Shown here one piece after another: positions 33,913 through 45,682 of a stretch of DNA of 64,000 nucleotides. The notes below the pieces were generated by a model. That model did no database searches. It was given only the letters and a program-made list of their open reading frames with translations, and was not told the origin of the DNA. A program made the translations under genes and the position numbers. Origin of the DNA: Xiphophorus maculatus (lineage: Eukaryota; Chordata; Actinopteri; Cyprinodontiformes; Poeciliidae); the NCBI RefSeq assembly GCF_002775205.1, contig NC_036448.1:682001-746000 (forward strand), written 5' to 3'. The stretch's first letter is position 1; each line of letters opens with the position of its first letter.

Positions 33913-36187
33913 GTTTGATGGTTATAACAGTACAAAAGAAAACTTTTGTAATTTGTCCGTGTTTTTGTGTGTTCCAGTATTGTCTGGAAAACTATAAATA
34001 GAATGTTTTACCCCCTCACCCCCCTCATCCAGGTTCTGTATAATGGCCCTGTGTTTGCTGTCAGAGCGCAGCGCACAACTTATATGTCCCGCTAAACAAA
34101 TTTGTGACATTTATCTTAATATTAAGAATTATAATGACGTTTAATTGCATAACTTTACAGACTCGTTCATTCGTGGCTGTTTTCACGTTTATTGTGCTGT
34201 TCATATTAGTCTTCCTACGTAATTCACAGGTAATATATTAAGTTGACATTAACAAAGACACAGCGGAACGGATCATCCGGGAAATGATGGACGAGGACAG
34301 TCTGATTAAAACTAACTGGATTTCAGAGAAATTCTGGGGTTTATGTCTGCTTATTTCCAAGCCCAAAAATCGTAACCCGCAACTCATTAAATCTGCAAGC
34401 GACTTTAGAAAAAAACAAGCCCAAAGCTGCTTATAATTATTGGACTTGGCGAGCCAAACTCAAAATAGTTCCTGTTTTTCCAGCAACAAAATGCGCATCT
34501 TCCTCTTCCCTCCATTGTTTATGTTTCTGTCGCTGCTGATACTGTTGCATAGAAACAGCGGTCACTCCCGAAGACGTCTAGAGGAAATAAAATTAAATTA
34601 CAAAAGAGAATAGTAACGCACAGTGATTTTGATAAGTAACTGTAGTCTGACTACTGGATTTGAAATAGCAACACGTTAGATTACTTGTTGCTGAAAAAAG
34701 TGGTCCGTTATGACATCACTGGTTATCGATTGATCCAGTTAATTGTTTCAGTCCTAGTTTATAGTTTTCTGTTCAATTCCAACATTAATGATCTCAGTAA
34801 TGTAGTGAACAGTCATTCCTGAATAAGTTTGAAATCCATTCACCCATTATCCCACATGTTTATCCCCAGTGGGGTCATGAGGGAATCAACAGCAGTCAAC
34901 GGGCGAGAGGCGGGGTCACCCTGTACAGGTCGCCAGTCCATCGCAGGGCAAAACAGAGACAAACAGGACAATCATACACATACACCCACACACACACACC
35001 CATGCACACAAACACACCTAAGCAGGTTTTATACAAACTAATTAATCTATCACTCACTTTTCTTGGACTGTGGTAGGAAGCCAGAGTACCCAGAGAGAAC
35101 CCATGCATGCAGAGGGAAACATGCAAACTCCAGGAAGAAAGACCTTCTTGCTGCCAGGCAACAGTGCTACCAATTGCGCTACAGTGCAGTTTGAAATAAA
35201 TCCCAGCAAATCCAGTGTTGATTTCACTGACTTGTGGACTATACTTATCCAGTAACAACATCAAGCTGAGAATATAACAGAGACAAACTATATGTTGACC
35301 ATGCTTTTCCCCACCTGCCAGCCCAGTACATACATAATATAGATGTCTAATAAATGTTACATGAACATCACATGAATGAGAACTTTTTTTCCTCTCAAAA
35401 GAGAGCTTCAAAGTTTCAGTTTTAGATCTACAATAAGCATAATTTAAAATTGAAAATAAAAATCACTCTTAAGTGATTATTTTAGCTTTTCTGTCCTTCC
35501 AGTGTTTTAAGTGGACCAAGCTACCCACCTGAGCAGGGCTGACACTTATAGGCTCCCTCAGGACAATCCAGGTGACGCTCTCCAAAAGGGGTGGGGTTGT
35601 CAAAGATCCATCATAAGTCCAATAATCCAGAGAACCAGGAAGAAGAGTTCTTGCATCAAAGTTAGAGAAAGTTGTCTGCTTCCCCTATATGTTTCACAGA
35701 GAAGAGATGGAAATGTAAAGCTGGAAAAACAAAGCTATCAGTATGAGCACATTTGAACAAAGCAAGTTCAGTTCCACGTCAGATGATTTTTGTTTGTACC
35801 TTTGTCTTAATAGAGTCCAAAGCATCCAGAACTTTCTGAAGCCGGGGGTTGGCTGCACCAATCTGAATGAAAACATCACCTTTAATGTAGTTTTCTTCAA
35901 ATACAAAGTTATTGGTAGACATTTTCTCCAACACATCTCTATTGGAGATGCTGGTGGAAAGAGCACTGATTAGTTACTTTGAGGAAGATTCCAACCACAG
36001 CCAGTCCATCAGGCTTGTCAGCAGACTCCCCAAAGCTGGGATATTTAGTATTCCAGTGCACCAGGTGAAGCTAACGAGAAAAGACACATGCTGTTATCTG
36101 TAGTAGCAGGAACCTTTAAAAGTCAAGTAAACTGTGTCCACTTCATCAAGTTATTGGGTTGACATGCAGTACAACTCCACACACACC

Positions 36188-36221
<34 letters not shown>

Positions 36222-36312
36222 CACATACAGTACATACATATATATTACATATATATATAAAATAAATAAAAATAATTAAGATTAATAGGGGTGCCCAAAC
36301 TTTTTCATATGA

Positions 36313-36366
<54 letters not shown>

Positions 36367-39300
36367 TTTTTATTTCTAAATATTTGGGAGTTTGCAACAG
36401 CTATTTCAGTTTGATATATCTAATAACTGATGGACACGGTAATATTTCAGTATTGAATTGAGGTTTATCGTACTAACAGAAAATGTATGCATCAAAACAA
36501 AATTTGACAGGTGCAAAAATGTGGGTACCCTTATCATTTTATTGATTTGAATACTCCTAACTACTTTTCACTGACTTACTGAAACACAAAATTGGTTTGG
36601 TAACCTCATTAAGCCTTGAACGTCATAGACAAGTGTATCCAATCATGAGAAAATGTACTTAAGGTGGATAGTTGCAAGTTGTTCTCCTATTTGAATCTTC
36701 TCTGAAGAGTGGCATCATGGGCACCTCAAAACAACTCTCAAATGATCTTAAAACAAAGATTGTTCAACATAGTTGTTTAGGGGAAGGATACAAAAAGTTG
36801 TCTCAGAGATTTAAACTGTCAGTTTCCACTGTGAGGAACATAGTAAGGAAATGAAAAACCACAGGGACAGTTCTTGTTAAGCCCAGAAATGGCAAGACAA
36901 GAAAAATATCAGAAAGGCAGAGAAGAAGAATGGTGAGAACAGTCAAGGACAACACACAGACCACCTCCAGAGACCTGCAGCATCATCTTGCTGCAGATGG
37001 TGTCACTGTGTATCGTTCAACAATTCAGCGCACTTTGCACAAGGAGAAGCTGTTTGGGAGAGTGATGCGACAGAAGCCTTTTCTGCAAGCATGCCACAAA
37101 CAGAGTCGCTTGAGGTAAGCAAAAGCACATTTGGAGAAGCCAGCTTCATTTTGGAATAAGGTCCTGTGGACTGATGAAACAAAGATTGAGTTGTTTGGTC
37201 ATTAAAAAAGGCGTTATGCATGCCAGCAAAAAAACATAGCGTTCCAAGAAAAACACTTGCTACCCACTGTAAAATCTGGTGGAGGTTCCATCATGCTTTG
37301 GGGCTGCGTGGCCAATTCTGGCACTGAAAATCTTGTTAAAGTTGAGGGTTGCATGAATTCCAGTCAATATCAACAGATTCTTGAGAATAATGTTCAAGAA
37401 TCAGCTACAAAGTTGAAGTTATGCCAGGGATGGATATTTCAGCAAGACAATGATCCAAAACACCGCTCCAAATCTACTCAGGCATTCATGCAGAGGAACA
37501 ATTACAATGTTCTGGAATGGCCATCCCAGTCCCCAGACATGAATATCATTGAACATCTGTGGGATGATTTGAAGCAGGCTGTCCATGCTCGGCGACCATC
37601 AAATTTAACTGAACTGGAATTGTTTTGCAAAGAAGAATGGTCAAAAATCCCTTCATCCAGGATCCAGAAACTCATTAAAAGCTACAGGAAACAACTAGAG
37701 GCTGTTATTTTTGCAAAATCAGGATTTACTAAATATTAATGCCACTTTTCTGTTGAGGTGCCCATATTTTTGCACCTGTCAAATTTTGTGTTAATGCATA
37801 CTGCACATTTTCTTTTAGTCCAATAAACCTAATTTCAATACTGAAATATTACTGTGTCTATATGTTATCGGTCGTATCAAACTGAAATAGCTATTGCAAA
37901 CATGCAAATATTTAGAGATAAAAATAATTAAGATTAATAGAGGTGCCCAAACTTTTTCATATGACTGTATATAGCAACACCTGAGCCTTTAAACTAAGGG
38001 GACAAAGTTGCCTTGTATTTGATGTGAGGAGTTTAAGGTTATAGCAAATCTTCATATTATTAGTTTTCTATGCATGTGTTACAATACAAACATAACTCAG
38101 CAAGCTGTTGAATTCATTACCTCACAAGGGAACTTGACGCTGTTTATAGTGTGCTCTGAGCCTCTATCATCACTGCCTCCCCAGTGGAAATGAAATTGCT
38201 TCAGTCGGTATGTTCCAGAGATGGGACCTCCAGTCAGGGCTGAGAAATACAAACAATAGACTCATTAAGACAGAGAAAAAAACAACAAATAAATCATTTT
38301 CCTATTTTCATCAGCCAATGACAAAGCTCTTTCAATAGATCATGCTAAAATGCTCCTGCTAGCTATGACTTTTGTAAGCTACTGTTGATCAGCTTTAAGA
38401 GGAAATAGTTGAACAATATACCATGAAAAACTGGAAATGATACATTTAGACTTCCATCCATCACCCTTGTCCCTAGCGGGGTTGGGAGGGGTGCTGTTGC
38501 CTATCTCCAGCAAGACATTTTGGGCAAGAGGCGGGATCACCTGGACAGGTCACCAGTCTGTCGCAGGGCAACACAGAGACAGAAAAGGACAAACAACCAT
38601 GCAAGCACACGCCCCCCACACACACACCTAGGAGAATTTAGAGAGACCAATTAACCTGACAGTCATGTTTTTGGACTGTGGGAGGAAGCCGGAGTACCAG
38701 GAGAGAACCAGGTGCACAGGGAAAACATGTCCATGCAGAAAGACCCCAGGCCAGGAATCGAACCCAGGACCTTCTTGTTGCAACACAGCAATGCTACCAA
38801 CTGCGCCACTGTGCAGTCCAGTTAGACTTTATCTGAGCCAGTGTCATCTGTGTCTACCAGTGTCTCCTTTATAAATAAACTGAAATAAATAGAATTATTA
38901 ACTACACATTAAGGGTAAATTCTTGGATATTTTTTCATATTTTTCTCATCTGTTTATGTTGATCATTTGATATTTGAAGTTGCCTGCATGTTCAAAACTA
39001 AATTTCTTTATGGCTTTTATGACAGATTATAGCTGTTTATCTGTGACAACTACTGGAGCACAGAGTAAAACTGAAGAGTCACGGTGATGGGCTGAACATG
39101 CATGTTGACCTTCAGATAAAGAACCAGGGCTGTTAGGAGATAACTGAGCACTTACATCATCAGACATGCTTATCTATGTGTACATACAGCATGGGTGGAG
39201 GAAACAAACAGGAGAGATAAAATTCAAAGGTAAAATAATAATATATCTTGCAAGTACTTAAAATAAAAGTCAGAAACCAAGTTTTAGGAGTTTAGGATGT

Positions 39301-40742
39301 CATGTTTGTTATACCAACAATACGTCTGAGTGATACAGGACTTGAAACAAAACTAAAACCATTTCCAGAATGAGTATAAAATGATGAAGTGTGTTTGTAG
39401 TCATTCATAACTTTAGTCTCAAACTTAGAGGTTAGCTTTGCTTACTGGAGCTGTCTGTGTCGTCCACAAAGTCCACCTGGAAGGAGTGTCCATTGTTAAG
39501 AATGCCCCTGGCATTGGAGGGGTCATACTGGAGTTTCAGACGCTTCAGAGACGGATCATATTGGGCCTCCTTGGTAACGATGTTGATGGGAGACTGTCTG
39601 GGTCCATTAGCAAGCGGGAAGTTTTCTGCCCACTTGTCAGGTCCTGTAAATGTAAAAATGAGGAGCTATTCAAGTCCTTTATTTAAAGGCAAAGTTTTTA
39701 CAGTGACCATTATGATGTTCTAGTACATCTTGAAGAAAAGCAGCATTGCTCCCATAGAAACAAACAATGGGATCATTCATAATGAATACTTAGAGTAGGT
39801 AGTTGCAGAAAGGTTCATTTAACAAGGCATCACTAATTTATTCCTTATGCAACATCTCTATTAAGTTTTGAAAAAATAGAAAGTTATGAGTGAACTAGAA
39901 ATACAGGTCAAAATGTATTGCCAGCATCAATATGAACAGAACAAAATGTAAAATCTAGTACAAAGTTATGACTTTTATTGTGCTTACTGAGCGCACAATA
40001 AGATATTTCAGATATTTCCAACATATTTTTCAGCTGTAAAAGTCAATGCATTCAGAAAACGTAGCTGACAGGAAACAGACTGCGTGAAACGATCAACCAT
40101 CACTTTAGTTGATCCTCCTCATCATGACCTTCAGTGTCCAGAGTTGGGAACGTCGAGCAGCGCATCATAAAGCTGATGATCTATTTTAACCGCAGTTGTT
40201 GCCACAAAGCAGCTGTCCTCAGGCTGTCCTACATTCGTTACTGCAGAAAAGTGTGATAATTGTTTACTTTAAATGACAACAAAGTGACAAGTAAAACAGT
40301 TGAATAGATTTTACACCCTTCAACTTTAAGTGAAAACTACTGATTTATTAATTATGTTGGTGTAGCGCAATTCCTGGGGCGGAAGTGTACGGCAATTAAA
40401 ACCAAAGGTTCCCATTGGGTAGAATTTATTTGATTATTCAATATTGTTTACATTAATGTTAAACTATAATTCAATTCTACTTAATGATTTTAATCTGCTA
40501 GTGTTTAGACAGAAATAAGTAAAATGTAATTTAAATCATTTTATAAAAGTGTAATTAAACGCGCACTCATTTTTATTTTCATTTTTTTTAATCAATAGGC
40601 TGCTGGTATTTCTTTTGTAAATATTAATGTCACCCAGTCACACTCTTTTCAGTGTAATAAGGAATGAGACTTGCCGGTGGGCAGTGCTGCAGGCTGCAGG
40701 GTTCTTACCGTCGCTCGGTCCGTATCCCCATCCGTGAGACAT
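31735..40742 (-). CDS. Cytosolic alpha-carbonic anhydrase (CA2/CAHZ type), complete
   Basis: Seven exons join in phase: 40709-40742, 39446-39643, 38121-38239, 35978-36070, 35800-35862, 35529-35684 and 31735-31854, giving 260 aa, the usual length of CA2-type enzymes. Exon borders fall where they do in vertebrate CA genes (exon 4 LHLVHW...FLK, exon 5 IGAANPRLQ...IKTK). The enzyme hydrates CO2 to bicarbonate. Zinc ligands are present in QFHFHWG (His94/96) and ELHLVHW (His119). The proton-shuttle histidine is in NNGHSF, and the Thr199 region is [13 protein letters not shown]. It starts [12 protein letters not shown] with no signal peptide or membrane segment, so it is cytosolic. Introns are repeat-filled; intron 6 (31855-35528) holds a dead duplicate of exon 6. 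The orthologue (ca2, cahz or another fish paralogue) is not resolved. Identification of the family is secure. Confidence 0.95.
32100..32372. repeat. SINE-like repeat, second copy, in carbonic anhydrase intron 6
   Basis: It shares CTACATTCAGTCATTCAC, GACCTCCACCAGCAGG, GAAGTGTCTTGCCCAA and the ending ATCAAACCAGCAACCC with 22861-23127, in the same orientation. It is followed by an A-rich run at 32380-32402. Confidence 0.6.
32573..32700 (-). pseudogene. Decayed duplicate of carbonic anhydrase exon 6
   Basis: After an acceptor CTACTATAG the minus strand reads [26 protein letters not shown] and ESVT, matching the real exon 6 at 35529-35684 in order. The essential tryptophan codon after ESVT is TAG, the SLTTPPLL segment is scrambled by small indels, and similarity stops near 32573 with no donor. 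It lies between exon 6 and exon 7, in the same orientation. It is either a duplicated exon or the remnant of a tandem gene copy. It cannot encode active enzyme, since the Thr199 region is destroyed. Confidence 0.9.
33006..33665 (+). mobile_element. Solo LTR nested in the hAT element
   Basis: This is a 660-bp sequence starting TGTTGGGTTCTGCAGG and ending ACCATGACA, flanked by ATAAT on both sides (33001-33005 and 33666-33670). It contains a TTAAATAGG TATA-like motif (33102) and AATAAATC (33591) as a poly-A signal, in the order expected of an LTR. No internal retroviral region is present, so it is a recombined solo LTR. Confidence 0.85.
33698..33871 (+). mobile_element. tRNA-derived SINE, second copy
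   Basis: It has the tRNA-like head TGGTGGTGCAGGGGTTGAGC, a GTCGCAGGTTTTATTCC box B region, and the body ending AACTATCAAATAAAGGCCAC. It is the inverse of 25735-25905. A TA-rich microsatellite follows at 33876-33913. Confidence 0.85.
34835..35190 (-). mobile_element. tRNA-like SINE family 2, copy in carbonic anhydrase intron 6
   Basis: The minus strand begins with a tRNA-like GCGCAATTGGTAGCACTG. It continues through the conserved block that on the plus strand reads GGACTGTGGTAGGAAGCC and GTCGCCAGTCCATCGCAGGG, with a CA-rich middle at 34975-35020. The same organisation is at 38452-38817. Confidence 0.75.
36185..36365. repeat. TA-rich microsatellites around the Tc1 left end
   Basis: Two TA tracts (36189-36230 and about 36316-36365) bracket a 50-bp Tc1 terminal segment. 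The second tract directly precedes the internal part of the Tc1 left repeat. Confidence 0.85.
36268..37969 (+). mobile_element. Tc1-like transposon in carbonic anhydrase intron 3
   Basis: Long inverted repeats flank a transposase gene. The left internal arm is 36366-36535 (AAATATTTGGGAGTTTGCAA) and the right arm about 37765-37935, ending TTTCATATGACTGTA at 37969. The outermost ~50 bp at the left (36268-36317) is in the same orientation as the right end instead of inverted, and a TA tract separates it from the rest of the arm. The left terminus is therefore rearranged. Confidence 0.85.
36717..37739 (+). pseudogene. Tc1-like transposase with three nonsense codons
   Basis: One continuous frame of 340 codons, the usual Tc1 length, starts at ATGGGCACCTCA. 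It is interrupted only by stops at 36852-36854, 37116-37118 and 37203-37205, with no frameshift. The N-terminal helix-turn-helix part ([20 protein letters not shown]) is visible. The DD34E triad follows: [15 protein letters not shown] and [11 protein letters not shown]. The C-terminal 160 residues are open (37257-37739). The copy looks relatively recent but cannot make full-length protein. It is oriented opposite to the host gene. Confidence 0.92.
38452..38817 (-). mobile_element. tRNA-like SINE family 2, copy in carbonic anhydrase intron 2
   Basis: The minus strand has GGCGCAGTTGGTAGCATTG and a box B GGTTCGATTCC, then a body whose plus-strand form reads GGACTGTGGGAGGAAGCCGG and CAGGTCACCAGTCTGTCGCA. 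It is closely similar to 34835-35190. Confidence 0.8.
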
Positions 40743-40789
40743 GGCTGCTGCTGAAAGCTGCAACGGCAATGATCAGTCCGAGGCAGCGG

Positions 40790-40900
40790 CTGCTCGGGTG
40801 ACCAATATTGGGGCGCTTTATGAAGGACCTGGTATTGCTCGCTGTGAGGGGTTTGGCTTGCATGGTTACGTCATTTCTCCCCTCCTATTTGGTTGTTGAG
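40790..40900 (-). promoter_or_regulatory. Possible core promoter of carbonic anhydrase
   Basis: On the minus strand a TATA-like CATAAAG (around 40816-40822) lies about 80 bp before the ATG, within a locally GC-richer stretch that includes CCAATATTGG nearer the ATG. The distance suits a 5'UTR of about 50 nt. No transcript evidence. Confidence 0.3.
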
Positions 40901-42707
40901 TGTGCAAAGCTGTGAGTGATGAGATGTGTCGGGAAGACGAACTGCTGGTCCCGATCCGAACAGGTCAGGATCCAAGCCCTTAGCACTGATTTCAACTTTT
41001 GAAGGTACTTCCAATTGCCCTGAAGAGTTGATGGCAACATGTTGGTGTGTGTTGCCCAGGGATGAAAGTAGTTTTAAATTATTGCCAGTACTATAACGAA
41101 AATAGTCAGGCTCATCGTGAAAACCAAAACAAATAAAAACATAAACATTTTACTGTCCTATAGGCTACCTGTATGGATAACGCAGAAGAACCACTTCAGA
41201 ATGTGAAAAAATATGTATTTTGGCTCTGCCATATATAAGTTACAATTACATTTATTGCTATAATTACAATTTGTCTAAATTGTCTTTTAAGTTCTTTACA
41301 AAACCTGACCTTTCATCTTTCCTTGAATTGTTTTGAATAAAGTTACTCAGTTACATTTGAAATATCCATTTCAAACCAAACACCAGCATAACAGCATTTA
41401 TCTTTCGACTGTGTTTGTATTAAGATCTCATGGTGTTGCATCAGTTGGAAGACAGAGTAAGAAGAAACTATAAAATTTAGTTCAAGTTAACTTCTGAGAA
41501 AAAGAAAACCCCTCACTGAATTGAATGCATCAAGTTAACTGTAAGTATCATACATAGCAACTTTTAATATTTTAACAACAAATGTAAATGTCAGTTTTAT
41601 CAGGTATTTATATTGACTAAACAGAAAATCAGATGTTTTTGGAGTCATTTATTTAACTATTATATAGGACGGACAAACAGCTGATATAAGATATTGGAAA
41701 TTATCTTGCCATTAAAAATACACATAATAATTGTTTGTTATTGATAAATGCTCCTTAAAAACAGTTATAGGCCAATGTGTTCTCATTTCCTTTGTGACGA
41801 GCAGAACTTTTGCTCATCAAAAGTAACTAAAGTAAAATTGTAATGAGGCTGTTACTTTTAATATCAGTAACTATTTGTATTTAAGTGCGTTTTCATAAAT
41901 AACTTCGGCATCACTGCCTTTTCTTTTGAACAAATTAGTAATTGTCTTCTGCACTTTTGTCAAATTCTGATTTTGCTTGAATTAATAATTCACTGTCCCG
42001 AGGTGTTTTCTCAATTTTTATTTTAAAGTCTATGAATGATAAGTGATTTATTGTTCGTCCTGTTCCAGTGCGAGAGGCATGGATGTTCCAGTCCATAAAT
42101 CAAACGCAACAATCCGACCGTCTTTTAGAGGAAGACCCGCGTGCCATGCGCTATCGTTTAATACCAGTGAAATCTCCGGTCAGTTATTTTAGAGCAGTGG
42201 CTCTAAAGCTCCCCCTGGAGAAGTCATAGCGCCCCCTTAGCACCGCTAGAAAATATTAGATTTAGTTGTTTTTTTCATCTAATTTAACATTTCTTATATT
42301 CTTAGCTGTTTGGGCATTTTCATCAAAAGACACAAAATAAAAATAAATTATATACTTAGTTTTAAAAAAATAGGATTTGAACTTTGTCTATGGGTATTAT
42401 CACTTCTGGGAAACGATTGACATGATGGCGGCTCCGCACCAATGCAGACGTGGAGCAATTCTCCCTCAATCATTCCAGGGCACATGTCAGCAACTGACCA
42501 ATCGGTGGTCACAATTTGTCAGAAAGTGCATATACCTTATCTAGATGAACTGACTTCAACAATATTGACAGTGTTTATCATAGCAGCTACCAAATGTTAG
42601 TCAGTACGAAAGTAACAGGTAGTAAGCACAATATGTTTTATCATACAGACACTTAGTCAAATCAAGCCCTGTAGCAGTTAATTAGGCAATTAAATAAACA
42701 CAAGTTA

Positions 42708-42710
<3 letters not shown>
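40901..42710. other. Intergenic sequence with a possible hAT remnant
   Basis: This is AT-rich with no exon recognised. At 42194 a CAGTGGCTCTAAAGCTCCCC-type start resembles a hAT end, but no partner end was found. Confidence 0.45.

Positions 42711-42801
<91 letters not shown>
42711..42801. repeat. Dinucleotide microsatellite (TA)45
   Basis: This is an uninterrupted run of TA over 91 bp. It generates a meaningless isoleucine-tyrosine frame. Confidence 0.98.
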
Positions 42802-42803
<2 letters not shown>

Positions 42804-44736
42804 AAATTGGACCAATGGCTACAACAGATCCCAGGAACAACATCAGACATCTCAGTCCAAAAATGCGCAGTCCTTGGCACAGCCAAGATACTGCGCAGGA
42901 CCCTCAAGCTCCCAGGCCTCTGGTAGAGGACCCGAGCTCAGAGGATAAGAACCACCCGCGGTGGGTGAGAAGGGAATTTTTTATATACAGTATATATAGC
43001 ACATGATGTTACTCTCTTCACCACGATGGATGTCAAAACCTATGTGCTCCTATAAAGCCTGTCAAAACACGTACATGTGGTATCCTAATGTCGCTTTTAT
43101 TTAGTCGATTTCACAGTAAAAATGATCACAAGCATAGGCGCCGGAACAGGGGGTCCAGGGGGCCACTTTACAGCCCTGCCTTGCCCGTCCGCTGGTCCCG
43201 CCAGACGTTTACACGTTACACTGACAATCCGTCACTGACATCTCTCTGTGTTTGTATGCAGACAGAGGTACAGAGAAAACCTACATCACTGAGATCTGGA
43301 CCAAATCTAAGGCTCCAGATCATAACAGTCACCCAACGGTTTATGCTCATGCGGCAGCTTTGGGTCGGGTTGGGATTGTGAACCGGTCTGACATCTGTAA
43401 AAAGGCTTTGACTGATCCGGTCCAGGTCTGAACCAATTCTGCCTAAAAATTAAATGAGATTTCTGTATTTGTCACCATTTATAGAACTGTGACGATGTTT
43501 TCTTTCTAATGGGGTTGGGATGAAAAAAAAAGAAGACATCGGGCCCATGTCCGTTAACGGGTCCGGACCAAATGCTCACCACACTTTGCCCAGAACAGAT
43601 CATTTTGGCTCAGGTCGAAAACTAATTGCGTGAATTTTTTTTAATATCCTCTTTGATCTTCCAAAAACCAGTCAGCCATCAGTAGCCATAAATATAAATA
43701 GATACTGATGGTTTTCAAGTCTTTGTTGGCTGTTGAAATTCATTTTTGTCTGCTAAATAACAAGCGCATAAAAGTTTATTCATGGTGTTTTTCATTTTGT
43801 TTTAATGCAAAAATATTGTCAGCAGTCTGGCTGGTTATGTGTCCCACTCAGACATCTCTTTCCCGCACAATTTGTGGAACATGCAGCAAATATAATCTGC
43901 GCCGCCTTTTGGTTTTATACCCACAGCATCCAGATAGCGCTGCTGCTGCTGCGCCGTAACGTTATGATGCGCTGGAACCATTAGGTTGTCCTGCTGCTCT
44001 AAATTGGCATTGCTGCAGGATATTTGACATCAATGGAAGTACTTGGTCTCACTTGTGGTTATCCCACGGAGATGGAACTGGGCTTGCACATGCTGGAACC
44101 ATGGTTCTGGATCGTACTGCCAGAACTCTGGAAGCTTGACAAGGACAGCAAAAACAGTTTGGAGTAACGGCCGCCTGGCAAGAAACTGGGTCCGAAACCA
44201 CAGCTGGTGGAGAAGCAGCGGCAGCCTCTGGTGAGCTCTTGTTAAAATAGCTACATGTTCAGATGTTCGGGGTCACCAATGTGGAAGTCAGCAGAAAAAG
44301 ACGTAAAAGTAATTTGAGTCTTGATTTATCCTCAATGTCTTCCAACCAAAGCCAAAAATAGAATGAAGTACAATCGTGAATGCCTTCTCCTCTCACCTTC
44401 TCCCCTTCACAATGAAGGTATACATTCGGGTGTGAAATATATACATTGCATCCGCTACAATATATTTGAAATTTTAAACTGACATTTGTGACAAAATGAC
44501 CAGCAAATATTGCAGTAAGCATATTGTGAGGGAACTCAAAACTTATTGGTAACGCAAAAAGTTTGCAAGGTAAAGCAAAAGAAAAAAAATCCCCATGGCC
44601 CTTTGAGGGCTCCATAAGACCTGGCATGTCGCCTACCAAATAGAAATAATTTTGTTAATTCTAACTGACCTAAAGCAATTGAAATTTGGTCCGATTTTAC
44701 TTCAGACAACAAAAAATGTGTATGCGTCGTTTTTAT
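42802..44736. other. Intergenic sequence with a LINE scrap
   Basis: Just after the TA tract (42830-42950) a plus-strand frame reads DISVQKCAVLGTAKILRRTL, a recurring fish retroelement C-terminal scrap. The remainder has short frames only, including CTG repeats at 43939-43955. No gene recognised. Confidence 0.45.
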
Positions 44737-45682
44737 ACAAAGCTGAAGTTGGTTTCCGATTGCAGCTTTCAATTCGGGAAATGGCTAAAGGGCGATTCCA
44801 CCTAGTTTTTTACTTAAGCATCTTTAATCTACTCTGGTTAAAGAAACTACAACACATAGACTCTTCAAACCTGGACTGGACTATTATCAACTAATAGCAG
44901 AATATTTACAACCAAATTTGTGATCTGTGAAACCTTTATCTGATTTGTAAAACTTCAATAAAGGGTGATTTCAGCCATTTTTTGTGTCTGGACCACTTTA
45001 GAATTGCTCCAATTCCAAAAATACAACACCTAAACTTTTCAAACCTGGACTAAATTATTCTTCTCTAATAGCAAAATATTTTAAAGCAATTTTGCGATTT
45101 GTGAAACCTATATCTGATTTGTGAAACTTGAATAAAGGGCTATTTCAGCTATTTTTTCACTATCTTCAGCATTTTTTATGAAAGAAAACAAAAAGCTACA
45201 ACGAGATATAACAGCAAAATAATGGAAATTTCAGAAAAGGAGGAGTTCAATACTTATGAAGTCCAGATGCAAAAAGAGACATGAAGTCACCCCTTATTGA
45301 GGTTTCACAAATCACATAAAGGTCTCACAAATCCCACATTTGGTTTTAAATATTCGGTTCTTAGAGCAGAATAATCCAGTCCATGTTTTAAGAGTCTAGG
45401 TGTTGTAGTTTTGGAATTAGAGCAATTCTATTATGGTCCAGATGCAAAAATGAGCTGAAATCGCCCTTTATTGAAGTTTCACAAATCAGACAAAGGTTTC
45501 ACAAATCTCAAACTTAGTTTTAGATATTCTGCTATTAATCCAGTCTAGTTTTGAAGAATCTAGGTGTTGTAGTGTTTTAGTAGAGTAGATTAAAGATGCT
45601 GACTGTAGTGAAAAACTAGTTGGAATCGCCCTTTAGCCATTTCCAGAAAAAAGCCGCAATCAGAAACCAACTTCAGCTTTGT
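44737..45682. repeat. 946-bp fold-back element (long inverted repeat)
   Basis: The left edge reads ACAAAGCTGAAGTTGGTTTC and the right edge is its complement, AACCAACTTCAGCTTTGT. Complementarity continues inward for roughly 420 bp per arm (GGGCGATTCCACCTAG against CTAGTTGGAATCGCCC, and CTACAACACATAGACTC against CTAGGTGTTGTAG), with the centre near 45210. Each arm is itself a two-fold repeat of a unit with CTGATTTGT and TTCAATAAAGGG. A single-arm relative lies at 56087-56335. No coding frame; it would fold into a very long hairpin. Confidence 0.85.

Larger units (their letters stand above)
32784..34721. mobile_element. 1.9-kb non-autonomous hAT transposon carrying nested insertions
   Basis: The ends are CAGTGATGG and ACATCACTG, with a perfect 8-bp target duplication GTTATCGA (32776-32783 and 34722-34729). 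Both subterminal regions carry AGTAACT/AGTTACT-type repeats. A short frame near 34264 ([15 protein letters not shown]) may be coding remnant. Inside lie a solo LTR (33006-33665) and a SINE (33698-33871); the element without them is about 1.1 kb. It sits in carbonic anhydrase intron 6. Confidence 0.85.

Noticed and set aside
34264..34420. Possible transposase remnant ([15 protein letters not shown]) in the hAT element
   Set aside because: Too short to assign; kept only as a remark within the hAT entry.
42710..42907. 65-aa frame rich in Ile-Tyr repeats
   Set aside because: It is only the translation of the (TA)45 microsatellite plus flanking sequence.
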